Below, piece after piece: positions 34,333-45,635 of a stretch of 64,000 bases of DNA. Within the stretch, counting starts at the first letter, position 1. Every line of letters starts with the position of its first letter. The position numbers were made by a program, and so were the translations under genes. The notes below the pieces were generated by a model, which was not told the DNA's origin, ran no database searches, and worked only from the letters and a program-made list of their open reading frames with translations. The stretch is taken from assembly GCA_011634665.1 (NCBI GenBank), contig WAEK01000017.1, positions 434,001 to 498,000 on the forward strand, written 5' to 3'. Origin of the DNA: Mortierella sp. BCC40632 (taxonomy: Eukaryota; Mortierellomycota; Mortierellomycetes; Mortierellales; Mortierellaceae).

Positions 34333-36465
34333 GAGTACTACTGAATTAGGCAAATGAGATGGACAGAGTGAAGAAAAGACAGCAGACCCGAGACTGGCTT
34401 GATCTCACATTCCAGATACAAAAGAACAAAACCATGTGTTCAATAAGCTCTCTCAAGCCACACTTGCGACACACTTAAACTGTTAGACGCGGTGCCTGGA
34501 ATCTGAGGTTGTCTACGCGGGGCAGGGCGGCTGGAGAAGGAGGGGATAGGTACCGCTATGACAGAAGGGACATTGCGGCGTGGGAGCTTTTTCCATTCGA
34601 ATCGATTGCTTGCAGTTGTCAAGCGTATGCTAAAAAACTCAATTGGCGGGTATACTCGCCTCCGATCGGATCATGTATCCCTTTTTCTTTCTTTCTCTTT
34701 CTTTTTATGTCTGCTGGAATTGTCCCTGCTGTTGGTATCCCTGCGTGGTGTGAGCGGGATTATGAGGAGTGGCTATTCAGGTGCCGGGTACGATGGGGCC
34801 AGAGCGACAGGGAGTGAACGAATAGGAGATATGTGTGTTATAAGACCAGGGTTGGCAAGGGGGCCAAGGCGAATCCAACGTCACGGGCAAAGAAGCGGAC
34901 GGGTGTGTGTGGGGATGGGACATTTGTTTACATTTCGCAGGCGGTTCTCTGGTTCTCTCTCTCTCTCTCCCTCACTCACTCACTCACCTCTTTCTTTTGA
35001 GTGAGATTGTGCTCTCGCGGGTCGCTGTTCCTCTCTCACTTACTCTGCCCCTTCTCTCTCACTCTCTCATTCTCTCACTCTCTCACTCACTCACTCACTC
35101 ACTCGCTCTCTCACTCACTCACTCCCACTCACTCACTCACTCTTTATTTCTCTCCACTCTCCTGCTCCTTTCCTTCTCTCTTCTCTCTTCTCTCTTCTCT
35201 CTCTCTGCTTTGCTCCTGGCCTGGCATCACGATCATCCATCCCGTGTCATACACTGCATTCTCATCCCTCATCCTTCTTTCTTTCTCTCGCCCTCACCTC
35301 CACTCTCATTCTCACTCTCACGCTCTTTCTCTCACTCTCCTCTTCTCTCTCTTTCTCTTATTCTTTCTCACTTACACTACCCCACCTTACCCTTCACCTG
35401 AGCTGTGCGTGTGCACGATCACCTCCCTCCGCCAGAACTGCACGGGCTACGGACAACGAGAGCGCCTCCGATCCCTCGCGCTCACTCAACTCACCTTCAG
35501 CTCGTACCCATCAGGCACGGCCCGTCTTGCTTCACCTCTTTTCCCATCTGTACGTCGTCATAGACCTCATGTTCATTCTCTCTTTCTCTCTGCCATGAAC
35601 CGGCTGGTGAACAGATCCTGGCAGGACTTGCCTACGACAGCCAACATGTCAGGACCGAGCTATTTTTGATCCCAAATACCTACTAGCTCAATCTCATTCC
35701 CATCCCATGGCATCATCCACTCAACGTTTCGTCGTGTCTCTTATCTCAGTTGCCCTACTGTCTGTCTCGGCTCTTTACCGTGGCCAGCCTAGATCATCAT
35801 CAGTGTCTGGCAGAAGCGGAATTGCTCCAGCAGGCTGTCGGGTTCTCCTGTTCGCCCCGGCCATTGTATATTATAAATATGCGCGCCTTGGCCCTAGTTT
35901 TGGAGGCGTGGCTGCAAATCGGCTTCTTCCCCCATGTGTGTCTGCAGTCCCTCCTCACGAGGAACCGTCCTCCGTTCTCCTTTTGTCGCTCGCTCGCTCG
36001 CCTTCCCCTATCCTAGCCTCGCCAGCCCAGGCCGGGTTGCCCCGCCTTGTGCCTTACTCGCCTTTCGCCCTGCTCTCATCCTTATCCTTCTCCTCCTCCT
36101 CCTCCTCCTCCTCCTCGCTTCCGCTTGTTGCTCCTCCCACCCCGCCCGCTCGCCCGCCCTTGCTTCGCCGGCCTTTGCTCTCCGTCTCCCCTTGAACCAG
36201 CTCGCGCCTGCTTATTCTTTTTCCATTCAACTGACCGCTCGTCTACTTTATCACAACCATTACTCATCCCTAGGGGTCTTTCTTCACCGCTGTGCCACCT
36301 CTTCCGGGGATCGCTCGTGCCTGCGTCTGAACATCTCAGCGCCAGTCGTCGTTGCCTCTTCTCCCCAGGTCCATGATCCAGAACATTGCTGGCACTCTGC
36401 ACCAACTCGTTTGCCAGCCCACATCGTCGAGCACACTCGTCCGATAGCCAGCCATTGCCCAGGAG
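34333..36465. other. Intergenic 2.1 kb: CACT/CT arrays and Pumilio gene leader
   Basis: Between PIN4 and the Pumilio gene lie imperfect CTCACTCACT arrays (about 35035-35150), long CT-rich stretches to about 35395, a CTC(n) run near 36086-36115 and GC-rich leader sequence. Open frames (S/L/T/H repeats) mirror these arrays and were not called. A short upstream frame at 36373-36447 is listed separately. Confidence 0.6.
36373..36447 (+). promoter_or_regulatory. Upstream ORF in the Pumilio gene leader
   Basis: ATG at 36373 opens a 24-codon frame that ends at TAG 36445-36447, 18 nt before the chosen Pumilio start at 36466 and in the same frame. If the transcript includes it, it could lower translation of the main frame. 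Transcription start is not known. Confidence 0.35.
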
Positions 36466-39400
36466 ATGGCCATGAAATCTCACCCACGGTCACCAGACAC
36501 CGATGACATCCTCCAGATGCCGCCTCTCTCTGCCGGCGTAAGGACTGTCACTTCTCTACCCACTTCTGATGAGCTTACCTCGACCTACTCGCTAGGCAAG
36601 GATGCCAAAGATGGGATCGAAGACCGCGAAGTGGCAAGTACTTTTTTATTACTTTCTTGCCAGCCGATGCAAATACGTTTTATTCTAATTTCACACACTT
36701 TCATTCCATGGTCTTTCTTCATGCGTGGAAATGGTCACTATTTGCTCGTGATCCTCTAGGCCGAGAAACTTGTGTTGAAGCGTCAGGAGCATGAGCGCCA
36801 ACGTATCCAGAAATGGGAGCAGTTTGAGCAGCAGATGCAACAGCTGGAGAAACAACACTTGCAGGAGGAACAGGAAATGCTTGCATCCAAGGGTGCCGTG
36901 GGCGTAGCTTCGAGCAACATCATCTCGTCCAAGCTTGACTCCTTCTCTGGGCCTTCAGATACAACTTCCCAGGCTTTGGCCAACCTACGATCCCTCCCAG
37001 CTTCGCGACGCAACTCGAATGACGCCTTGGACCTGTGGAGCAGTATGGATAAGCTTAGCTTGGACAGGGATAAACGTGTCGTCGAGTATGTGTTGCTTGA
37101 ACACGTTTTTTTTTTTTTTTTTTTTTTTTTGGTAGACAGACTGGACTTTCATTGGCTTTTTGTCGAGACGACTATGCATGGCTGACCTTTTCTCTCGCTG
37201 TTGAATTTTTTCTTCATAGTAGCCTTCCTAGTATTGGTACTAGAGTAGGTTCAGACCGTTCTGAGAGCGCTGGCTCTCCCTCAGAATCCTCCATGGTTGA
37301 CAATACTCATCTTTCAAAGTACACCGAAAAGATCATTTTCGAGGATGACAACGACACCACCCCCTCCACCACTACTGTCAGTACCACCACCAGTCGCCTT
37401 TCGTCTCTCCAAATGAACAGAGTCCTGCACGATGATGGCATCTGGAAAGATCAGCAAGGTCTTGGATCGGGAGCATCCTATCTGCAGCGATTTCTCCATA
37501 TGGGCACTCAGAAGGATGCCTTCTCTCCTTTGGTATGCTCCATATGTCACCTATCATCTTTTTCGCATTGGGCTATCCTGCCAGCCAGTCATATGCTCAA
37601 AAAGTGTTTCTGACCATTCGCTCAACATCATTTAGCTGACGACGCCTTCTACCTCAAGCGCCTTGGATCTCGCCAAGTCCTCCCATTCTTCTGGACTTCG
37701 ACTGCCAGGAGGGCAGGAGTCAGGACCCAACTGCGAGTGGTCCAAGTTCAACAAGTCTTTCTCCGATCGGATTCCCATGCCTCAACGTACCAACAGCTTG
37801 GTCGGATATGGGCTCGCTACAAACAACAACGGTACCGAGGACTCGATAAAGTCGGTTCTCCCAAAACTCACCTCTTCTTACTCGACTTCGGAGATCCCAA
37901 CACGATACAACAAGGCAGGATCGCTCTCAGCCTTTGATGATGTCGTTGACGTTGATCAACAGCCACAGCATCGCCAGGGGCTCGCCTTGAAATCAGATCT
38001 GGGATCGACCGAAGTGTGCTTGCAATTTCAGCAGCATGGCTATTGTCCTCGAGAGTTGTGTCCATATCTGCACTCACTTGTTCCCCCTTCGACCTCGAGG
38101 CCTTCCTCTGGTATTCCTCTTAGCCCTGGGCTATCGTTGACCGTGGGTGCTATTGCGAATGGCTCCAACTCAGCCACGTTGTATTCTCGTGTCAACAACA
38201 ACATGGGCTCGACCAACTCTATTATGAATGGAGGCTCTTTTCCATTCTCAATGGCTCCGAGTGGGTTCACTAGCCCTGTGACAACCAGTTCGACCAATTT
38301 GCTCCGCATGCATCAGCCGCAGCCACAGCCACAGTCGCAGCACCAACATCAGCAGGTTCAGCAGGTTCAGCACCAGGCTTCAAACAGTGTTACCCTGGCA
38401 AACAAGGCGAACCAGAAGCGTCCCTCTGCGGATGTGGAGGCCAATCGCTTTGCAGGAGCTTCTCTAGAAGGGTTTATTGGACAAATTTATTCGCTCTGCA
38501 AGGATCAGCATGGCTGTCGCTATCTGCAAAAGAAGTTGGAGGAGCAGAATGACAAGTATCTGTCCATTATCTTTGGCGAGGTGTTTGGGCATTTTGTTGA
38601 GTTGATGACGGGTATGTTCCATAATCTTATTCTTTCGCTGTTTGGACAGACTCCAGATGTGGAAGAAAAACAACAACAACAACAAAAAACTAACCATCTA
38701 ACAACGTTCGATTCTTTGTGTCTCGCCATTTATTCTTCTAGACCCATTCGGTAATTATCTCTGCCAGAAACTTCTCGAGTTCTGCGGTGATGACCAGCGC
38801 ACAGTCATTGTGGAGACGGTCGCGCCCGAACTTGTCAACATCTCTCTCAATATGCATGGCACCCGCGCAGTCCAGAAGATGATCGAGTTTCTTTCGACAC
38901 CTCAGCAAATCGCGATTGTTGTCATGGCGTTGAATCCGAGTGTGGTATCATTGATCCAGGATTTGAATGGAAATCATGTCATCCAAAAGTGCTTGAACCG
39001 ATTCGCTTCCGAAGATAATCAATTCATCTACAACGCGATCAGCACTCATTGCAATGAGGTTGCGACCCATCGTCATGGATGCTGCGTCCTTCAACGATGC
39101 ATTGACCATGCCTCAGTGTCTCAAAAGATTCAGCTCGTTCGCGAGATCACCTTTAATGCGCTCACCTTGGTTCAGGATCCTTATGGCAACTATGTAGTTC
39201 AGTATGTGCTCGACCTGGATGACAACCGATTCACCGACTCATTGATCCGTCGTTTTGTTGGCAACGTGTGTGCTCTCTCTGTGCAGAAATTTAGCTCTAA
39301 CGTGATGGAGAAGGTACAGTCTCTTTCTGGAGAATGGAGTGTCGTAAAAGCATTTGTGTATTCAATAGAATGCTAACTATATCACTCAACTTAAAACCTT

Positions 39401-40443
39401 GCCTTTTGACTTTTATTTTTTAGTGCATTCGCGTGTCTGAACCAGAAACGCGTAAGCTTCTGATTGAGGAGATGATCAACAAGAATCGATTGGACAAGCT
39501 TTTGCGAGATTCGTATGCCAATTATGTGGTCCAGACCTCCCTTGACTCGGCAGATCCGATCCAGCGAGCTCAGTTGGTCGATTGCATTCGCCCCTTGTTG
39601 CCAGCTATCCGAAACACCCCTTACGGGAAACGGATCCAGGGCAAGCTTCATCGGGACCAGTTGTCGAGCAACAGTAGCGGAAACGGAAACGGTGGTGTAA
39701 ATGGCGGAAACAGCGGCAACAGCAACGGCAGCAATGGAGGAGGCAATGGTAATGGAGCCAACCATGGTCATGGTAACGGTAATACGATGGGCCACCATCA
39801 CCTTCACCATGGTCATCACAATCACCACCACCACCACCTGGGCATGAGTGGAGCCGGGGGCAACAACATGGTGACAGCAGCCCAGATGAATAACCTAGCC
39901 ATGATGAACGGGATGAACGGAGCTACAACAATGGGCATGAACGGCCTCTTGAACGGTCTGCACAGTAACATGAGCATGCATAGCATGAGCAACATGAGCA
40001 ATTCTGGCAACATGGGGAACTTGAATACCATGAACACTATGAATTCCATGAATGCTATGGGTTCCATGAATACGATGGGCTCTATGGGCACGATGAACAA
40101 CAACCTCAATGGGATGGCCAATATGTCCCACAATAGTCATGCCAATCACAGCATGGGTATGGGTGTGAATGGGCCCCCAGTCAACAGCATGGCGGCAATG
40201 AATGGTATGGGAACTACGATGAGCAGCTCAAGTATGAGTGCCGGATCTCCTGGAGCGACCACAGGCATGAATGGAATGACCAGCACTGGAGGCGCCAACA
40301 CAATGGGCAATGGTATGAGCGCAGGAGGCAGTTCCAACATGATGGGCTTTGGTTTCCCTAGTAGTAGTGGAGGAGGCATGAATCACTACGGCAATGTTGG
40401 AATGATTGGTATGAACGACTACAACCCATATGGGTACATGTAA
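36466..40443 (+). CDS. Pumilio-family (PUF) RNA-binding protein with a CCCH finger
   Basis: Model: exons 36466-36633, 36760-37085, 37220-37532, 37636-38611, 38742-39313, 39424-40443; phases agree and give 1,124 residues. A coiled coil rich in Q/E/R lies near residues 60-105. A CCCH finger is at C397, C406, C411, H415 (C-x8-C-x4-C-x3-H). Eight PUF repeats cover about 540-864. Repeat recognition residues read CRxxQ, NYxxQ, TRxxQ, NHxxQ, CCxxQ, NYxxQ, SNxxE, NYxxQ for repeats 1 to 8, which predicts a UGUAUAUA-like RNA target by the PUF code. The NMHGTRAVQKMIE form of repeat 3 resembles yeast Puf4/Mpt5. The last 260 residues are Gly/Asn/His then Met/Asn/Ser-rich. Role: 3'-UTR binding and mRNA repression in the cytoplasm. 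Intron 1 appears to use a GC donor (GTG^GCAAGT), though GT at the preceding codon is possible. Confidence 0.93.
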
Positions 40444-41590
40444 ACAAGAAGAGGAGAGTCAATTTGAGGAGGAGGAGGAGGGAGGAGGGGGAGAAGTGTC
40501 GGTGGAATGTATAGAGAAGCGGAAGAAAAGAAGGGCAGGGGCTGTACTTTAATTCACCCGAAATCCTGCCTTTGCCGCTTACTCGACTGTTGATTTTATT
40601 TTGTTGTAACACACCCTTTTTTTTCAGGTTTGTATTCCTTGTAGTTTCTTCTCTCACCCTTCCCCCTTACTCCTACTCTTACTTTTTTTTACATTATCAT
40701 CACTACATTATTTTGCACATTTTCTTATTTTTTTTTTATGCCTTCAGCACCTTGGTACATTACAAAGCACATTCATCATCTATCGTTTTTTCCCTCCTTC
40801 TAGCCGATCCCTCAACCCCATATGCAAAAAAAAAAAAAAAAAAAAAAAAAGACAAAAAAAAAAAGAAAAAAGAAAAAAAAAAAAAAAAAGGAAAACAAAA
40901 AAGAAAAAGAAAGAAAAGAAAGAAAGAAAGAAAAAAAGAAGTGGTGGGTGCTCCCCTGAGGGAAAAAAAAAAAAAGAGAGATGCCTATAGGTATCACTTT
41001 CCATCTGTTTCTTTTCTTTCTTTCTTTTTTTTTTTTTTCTGATTTACATTGCTTCTCCATTTTTTGCTTCCACCACCCTCTCCCCTTCTTCCCCTCGCCC
41101 TCATTTATATTATCTGTTGTTATAGTGTGTGTACTATACCGTATTTCGGAATGTTCCATTAAAGCCCTTTTTTTTTTTCGTCACAGGAATCAGAATCTCA
41201 TTCCTACCTATTTTACTCTCTCTCTACCTGGTTGTTGTGTGTGTCAGTGTGATGGAAAATAAGGCTAAAGATGAAGGAAAAAAGAGTTGTGACCTTCTAC
41301 CCTTTCGTCAAGAATATGACAAATAAAAAAAAAAAAAAAAAACTCTCCACCACCTCTTCTTCCCTCTCTTTTCTGTTGATACCAGAGAGATATGGGAGAT
41401 TTGATCCGCACGCCTAAAATGATTCCCTGGTGGGGGAATGACAAGGCTTTATAATAATATAGCGCAATAATAATACTAAGCAGAGAACAAGTACAAAACA
41501 AATACAAATACAAAAAAAAAGTAAGTCATTGGGCCCCTTGGGATCTTTTTTCTTTTCTTTTCTTTTTTTCTTTTTTCTTTTTTCTTTTTT
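40444..41590. other. Convergent 3' interval between Pumilio and Josephin genes
   Basis: This holds the 3' regions of two convergent genes. It contains a poly(A)/GA-rich block (40826-40980), T runs, and a TTTTC-rich block near 41547-41590 next to the stop of the Josephin gene. Frames here are K/F repeats. No gene is seen. Confidence 0.7.
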
Positions 41591-41849
41591 TTAATTCGAG
41601 TCACGAAGTCCAGTGTCTGCATTATCCACTTGGTTTGAGTGTGGAACCGTCTCGATTAAAGTCGAAGGATTAAAGGTTCGGTGAACCAAAAAGAGTCGTC
41701 CATCATGGTTCAGGATATTACTCAAGAAATCTACAGTCTACAATTTGGCCATGGCATAGTAGATTCGAAAATAATAATAAATAAGTTTCTTTCTTTCTTT
41801 AGAAAGACTGAGGAAATATCCATGTGGCAAGCATGAAGCATCAAAGAGA

Positions 41850-41932
<83 letters not shown>

Positions 41933-42714
41933 GAAAGAGGAATGCACTTATTATTACGTCTTCAAACCCCGCAAAGGGGGTCGGTTGGGATAGTCGTGAA
42001 TCCAGATCGACATAGGCTCCGTTGGCAAGTCGTAGGACTCCAAACCAATGTTGGCCTCTCCAGAAGGGTATCCAGCGAGGTGTCGTCGGTACGTGAACGA
42101 TCAAGCCAACCATGGATTCATCCTGTTGACTTAGGCACTCTGCAATATCTAATCAGATCCCCCTCCCCCCGATAGGAACCAGATGGTTCGTCAGCGCATG
42201 TCAAGGGCATATACTAGAAGTAAAGCAAAGCAAAGAAAGACTAGAGTGATTGCGATACCTCTCCGAGCATCAAACCATGCAAGGGTACAGTCTTGTTGGA
42301 TCAGCGCCGCCTCAAGGACACTAAGATCATAGTATCCCATACCTCTAAGAGAGAGAGAGAGAAAGAGAAGCATGGCGCTCTATAGTTAGATCAACGATTC
42401 TCAAGCTCAGCTGACTATTGGCTTCAAAAAATAAATGGAGCTAACAAATTAGAGGAATGAAGGATGAGAAAAGGGGAGAAAGGAAAAAGAAAGGAAAACA
42501 TGTCATTACAGAGGACTCTTGTATGGGTTCTTCCAGATGGTCCGTTGAAGACTTTCCTGAGCCACCTGCCGGAGTTGTTCTGCGATAGAGTCCAAGTCTG
42601 CAGTGGTGAAGACTGGTCCCTGGAGCTGGGAACAAGGTTGATCACATCGAGGGAAGGGGGGGGGGGGTGGAGACGAGTAGGGTTGAGGAGGAGGAAAAAA
42701 AAAAAAAAAGGAAA

Positions 42715-42749
<35 letters not shown>

Positions 42750-43061
42750 ATACAAGAAAAGGGGTTTCAGTCGTAAAACTATGTAAAAAGAAAGAAAGAG
42801 AGAGGAGAGATAGAGAAAGTGTCCTCATTTGGATTGCCTATCTAGACCATTTACCAGGTTGTTGAGAGTATGCTGTTTACGGCCAAAGAGAGGATGGCTG
42901 TTCTAGTTAGGAAACTGTAATCCTGTTTGTTGCGCGTGGGGAGAAAAGCCCCCTGCTCTGCTCTGCAGGAGCAGAACAAGGTGGACGAGCAATACCTTGC
43001 CACATTGACCTTGGCTCTGGCATTCATGGTAGAGGGATCGTGCGGAGGTAATCTGCGCCAT
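41591..43061 (-). CDS. Josephin-domain cysteine protease (JOSD-type deubiquitinase)
   Basis: Model on the minus strand: exons 42996-43061, 42855-42872, 42510-42625, 42259-42344, 41958-42139, 41591-41737; all phases agree and give 204 residues, close to JOSD1/2. The whole protein is a Josephin domain: LYHECQSQGQCGK with catalytic Cys20, then HTLNNLLQG, NPYKSPLGMGYYDLSVLEAA, WFDARR, the catalytic His126 in RGQHWFGVLR, and YVDLDSRL with Asp140 where relatives have Asn. The C-terminus reads VDFLSNILNHDGRLFLV. Known role: cysteine protease that cleaves ubiquitin. The second exon is only 18 nt and encodes HTLNNL; skipping it would remove part of the active-site motif. The last intron carries a (CA)n and (GA)n block at 41850-41929. 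The stop, TAA, is at 41591-41593. Confidence 0.88.
41850..41929 (+). repeat. (CA)n followed by (GA)n microsatellite in a Josephin intron
   Basis: About 18 CA units run directly into about 21 GA units. The block lies wholly within intron 5 of the Josephin gene (41738-41957). Confidence 0.9.
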
Positions 43062-43399
43062 GACGAGGAGAAGAAGAAAGAGAACGTGAGCGCAATGCAA
43101 TGCGATGCTGATGCATGCGAAGCGATGACCAACAGGCAAGGGGGAGCAAAGCCGAGAAGTAAGGGATGGAAAAAACTCCCTTCTCTTTTCCAACCAGACA
43201 TTTGCGTAATGGATACTCCTTGTGTGACACGGACCAATATCAGCCAGCCGATTATTTTTCCCTCTCCTTTCCGTCCGTCCACAGCGCAGTTCCACGTTCC
43301 ACGTTGTGGGCAACAGGCAACACTGGTTAGTGTAGACTGTCGAGTGAATAAGAGCCAAGAAGATGTGCTTCGCCCGACCCCCTAACCAATATCCCCACT

Positions 43400-43438
<39 letters not shown>

Positions 43439-43652
43439 GCACATCCTCACCCTCTCTGATCACGAGTGTGTCCCTGATTCGATTCTCACAGACCAACCAA
43501 ATGGAGTAACCCAAAGAAAACGATCACTTCAACTGCTATTCTTCTTTATGAGATAATGGGTATTACTAGCTGGATTTGATCCGTTGTCTTTCCTCGTCCT
43601 CAACTGCCTCCTTTCTCTGTTTGTGATAATTGAGCTGTTGCCGCGATTCGCA
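43062..43652. other. Josephin promoter region / 3' region of membrane-protein gene
   Basis: Non-coding interval between two minus-strand genes. A (CA)n tract lies at about 43400-43435. Open frames here conflict with the Josephin first exon or are short. No further gene is seen. Confidence 0.6.
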
Positions 43653-45635
43653 TCATGGGAACCGGTCATTCTCATCCTTGTCGTCTTCATCAAAGGGATC
43701 CATAGTCAGATAGTACTCTTTCAGGATCTTGGCCAACAATCGAGCTTCTATCTGCAATTCTGATCCTGAGATCAGCATGAGAGTATCCTTTCCGTTGTTG
43801 TTGCTGTTGTTGTTGCTGTTGTTGTTGCTGTTGTAGTTGCTGCTGTTGTAGTTGCTGCTGTTGTAGTTGTTGCTGTTGTAGTTGTTGCTGTTGTAGTTGT
43901 TGCTGTTGTAGTTGCTATCGTAGTTGCTATCGTAGTTGCTGTTGTAGTTGCTGTTGTAGTTGCTGTTGTAGTTGCTGTTGTAGTTGCTGTTGTAGTTGCC
44001 GTTGTAGTTGCCGTTCTCGTCCCCATGGGCTCCTCTCTCTTCTTCATCCGATACACGCCGGTAAGCACTGCGCTTTTCCAGTTTTTCTTTTCTCCATTCA
44101 TCCTTCATCTTTTTAAGCTTCTGCTTTGTCGATTTGCCAAGACAGAATGTGGCAATAAGGCCAAAGGGGTTAAGGCGCCTATTCCATGAAGTGAATGAAT
44201 GGAGGGAGGGAGGGGGGTGGTAGAATTATGTAAAGGATGTGATAGAGTTGCGATTAGAAGCACTGTACAAAACAACTTTATCATGGGAGAGGAGGAGGGG
44301 AGGGGGAGGTTGTCAATTAGGCCTTACGGAGATCCAAAAAGGATGTAAAAGATGCCCGAAATCGCCGAAAAGGCACCACCCCAACTTGAAAGCACATTTG
44401 GGATGGTTGTTATCCTAGTAGGTCAAAAGGAAACAGGTATAGCTGATTAATTTCATTCTTTTCGTTCTTATTATATCAGAAAGGGAAAAAAAAGAAAGAA
44501 AAGAAAAGAAAAGAAAATGGATCCAGGATCTTACAATCGTTGTTTCTGCACTGTGTTGCTTGGAGGCATATAGATCTTGAACCAATGGTTGTCAGAATCT
44601 TCATGCTTGAAGCTAGACACCCATGAATTCACCTCGTACAGAGGCTCCTTTTCATAGGCGCTGAAGAGACCGAGGAAATCTCGTCGGAATCGAAACGTCT
44701 TGATAGTCTTTGTTCGAATGGCATACCCACCCTTCCAAATGTAGTGGAGATTTGAGTCGAACTTATAGTCGTAGAAGGTGAGAGGACCCGAGGCATAAGG
44801 GTTCTGGCCTGCCGAGTACCAAAGAGGTTGTGATGGGAAAAGAAAAAAGAAGTATATCAACAGTCGATTCTAGAGACTTGACCCAATGGCTTCTTCAGAA
44901 ATGAACAAGGAAAGGATACATACGACCATGGACAATAAATAGATAAGTATCCATTTTCTATCAAATACCAAGGGCAAAAGAGGAAGAAGAGCGGGGGGGG
45001 GGAGGTGCTTGTTAGCTTCACTAGGACAAAAAAGGAGAGTTCAATCAGTTCTTTTTCAATTGAGGATCAACTTACTCTTGCAGGATTCTCTCGGATCCTA
45101 ATATCTATAAACTTGATTTCAGTACTATTGATCGTCTGGTTGCCAGCGGTCAAGACCGTCATCGAGTCATGCGCTGCCGAACAGGGATGGTGAGGGGCTT
45201 TTGGTGGGATGGGGTAATCATAACGCTTCAGCACATTTCCCCCGTAATCCGTATTTGTAACACCAACGCCAACTTCAGAATGGGAAAGACACAAGATCAA
45301 GTCGGGCATATCGACCATAGCTCCGACGGTGTTTTCCTCTATTGATTGGAGATAAAAGTCAAACGAACAGAGTGCAATGATTTTGTAGACTGCAAAGGCA
45401 AATAAACCTAAACCTGAGATAAAAAAAATCAAAGAATGTTAGAATTGAACAAAGAATGAGGGCGCCGAGGATCTTACAGTCATTTCTTTTCCTCTGCCCC
45501 TTTTCCCCACACAACTTTTTTTTTTTTTTTTTTTAAGGTATTCGAGGTATGCCCATTGAACCTACAACATAAAGCGAAAGCACCCCACCATAGCAATGTA
45601 TAGGCCATCGAGTCTGAGCCTCGTCTAAAGCGCAT
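43653..45635 (-). CDS. Two-TM membrane protein of unknown family with Asn/Tyr/Ser repeat tail
   Basis: Model on the minus strand: exons 45566-45635, 45076-45413, 44924-44957, 44535-44808, 44328-44414, 43653-44178; phases agree and give 442 residues. TM1 is near residues 11-36 (YTLLWWGAFALCC, LGLFAFAVYKIIAL across the first intron). A loop of about 200 residues with GNQTINST (possible N-glycosylation) and YASGPLTFYDYKFDSNLHYI follows. TM2 lies around ISGIFYILFG and NPFGLIATFCL. The tail is basic, then has an NYNS/NYNG repeat of about 75 residues and ends with an EARLLAKILKEYYL segment and an acidic terminus. The 34-nt third exon (KMDTYLFIVHG) is inferred from phase and a GTATGT donor. The fold resembles two-TM receptors or channels only in topology. 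Function unknown; plasma membrane or endomembrane is likely. Confidence 0.7.
43796..44016 (-). repeat. Coding minisatellite, 12-nt NYNS unit
   Basis: On the plus strand this is a run of TTGTAGTTGCTG-type units with variants; on the coding strand it encodes N-Y-N-S, N-Y-D-S, N-N-Y and N-N-S units. Copies are near-identical at nucleotide level, pointing to recent expansion. All variants keep the reading frame. Confidence 0.9.

Noticed and set aside
34907..35669. Long Ser/Leu/His/Thr frames
   Set aside because: Direct translation of CACT and CT arrays, with alternate frames equally open.
43772..44101. Alternative Thr/Ala-rich frame across the NYNS repeat
   Set aside because: It is open only because the 12-nt repeat lacks stops in other frames; the NYNS frame joins in phase with upstream exons.
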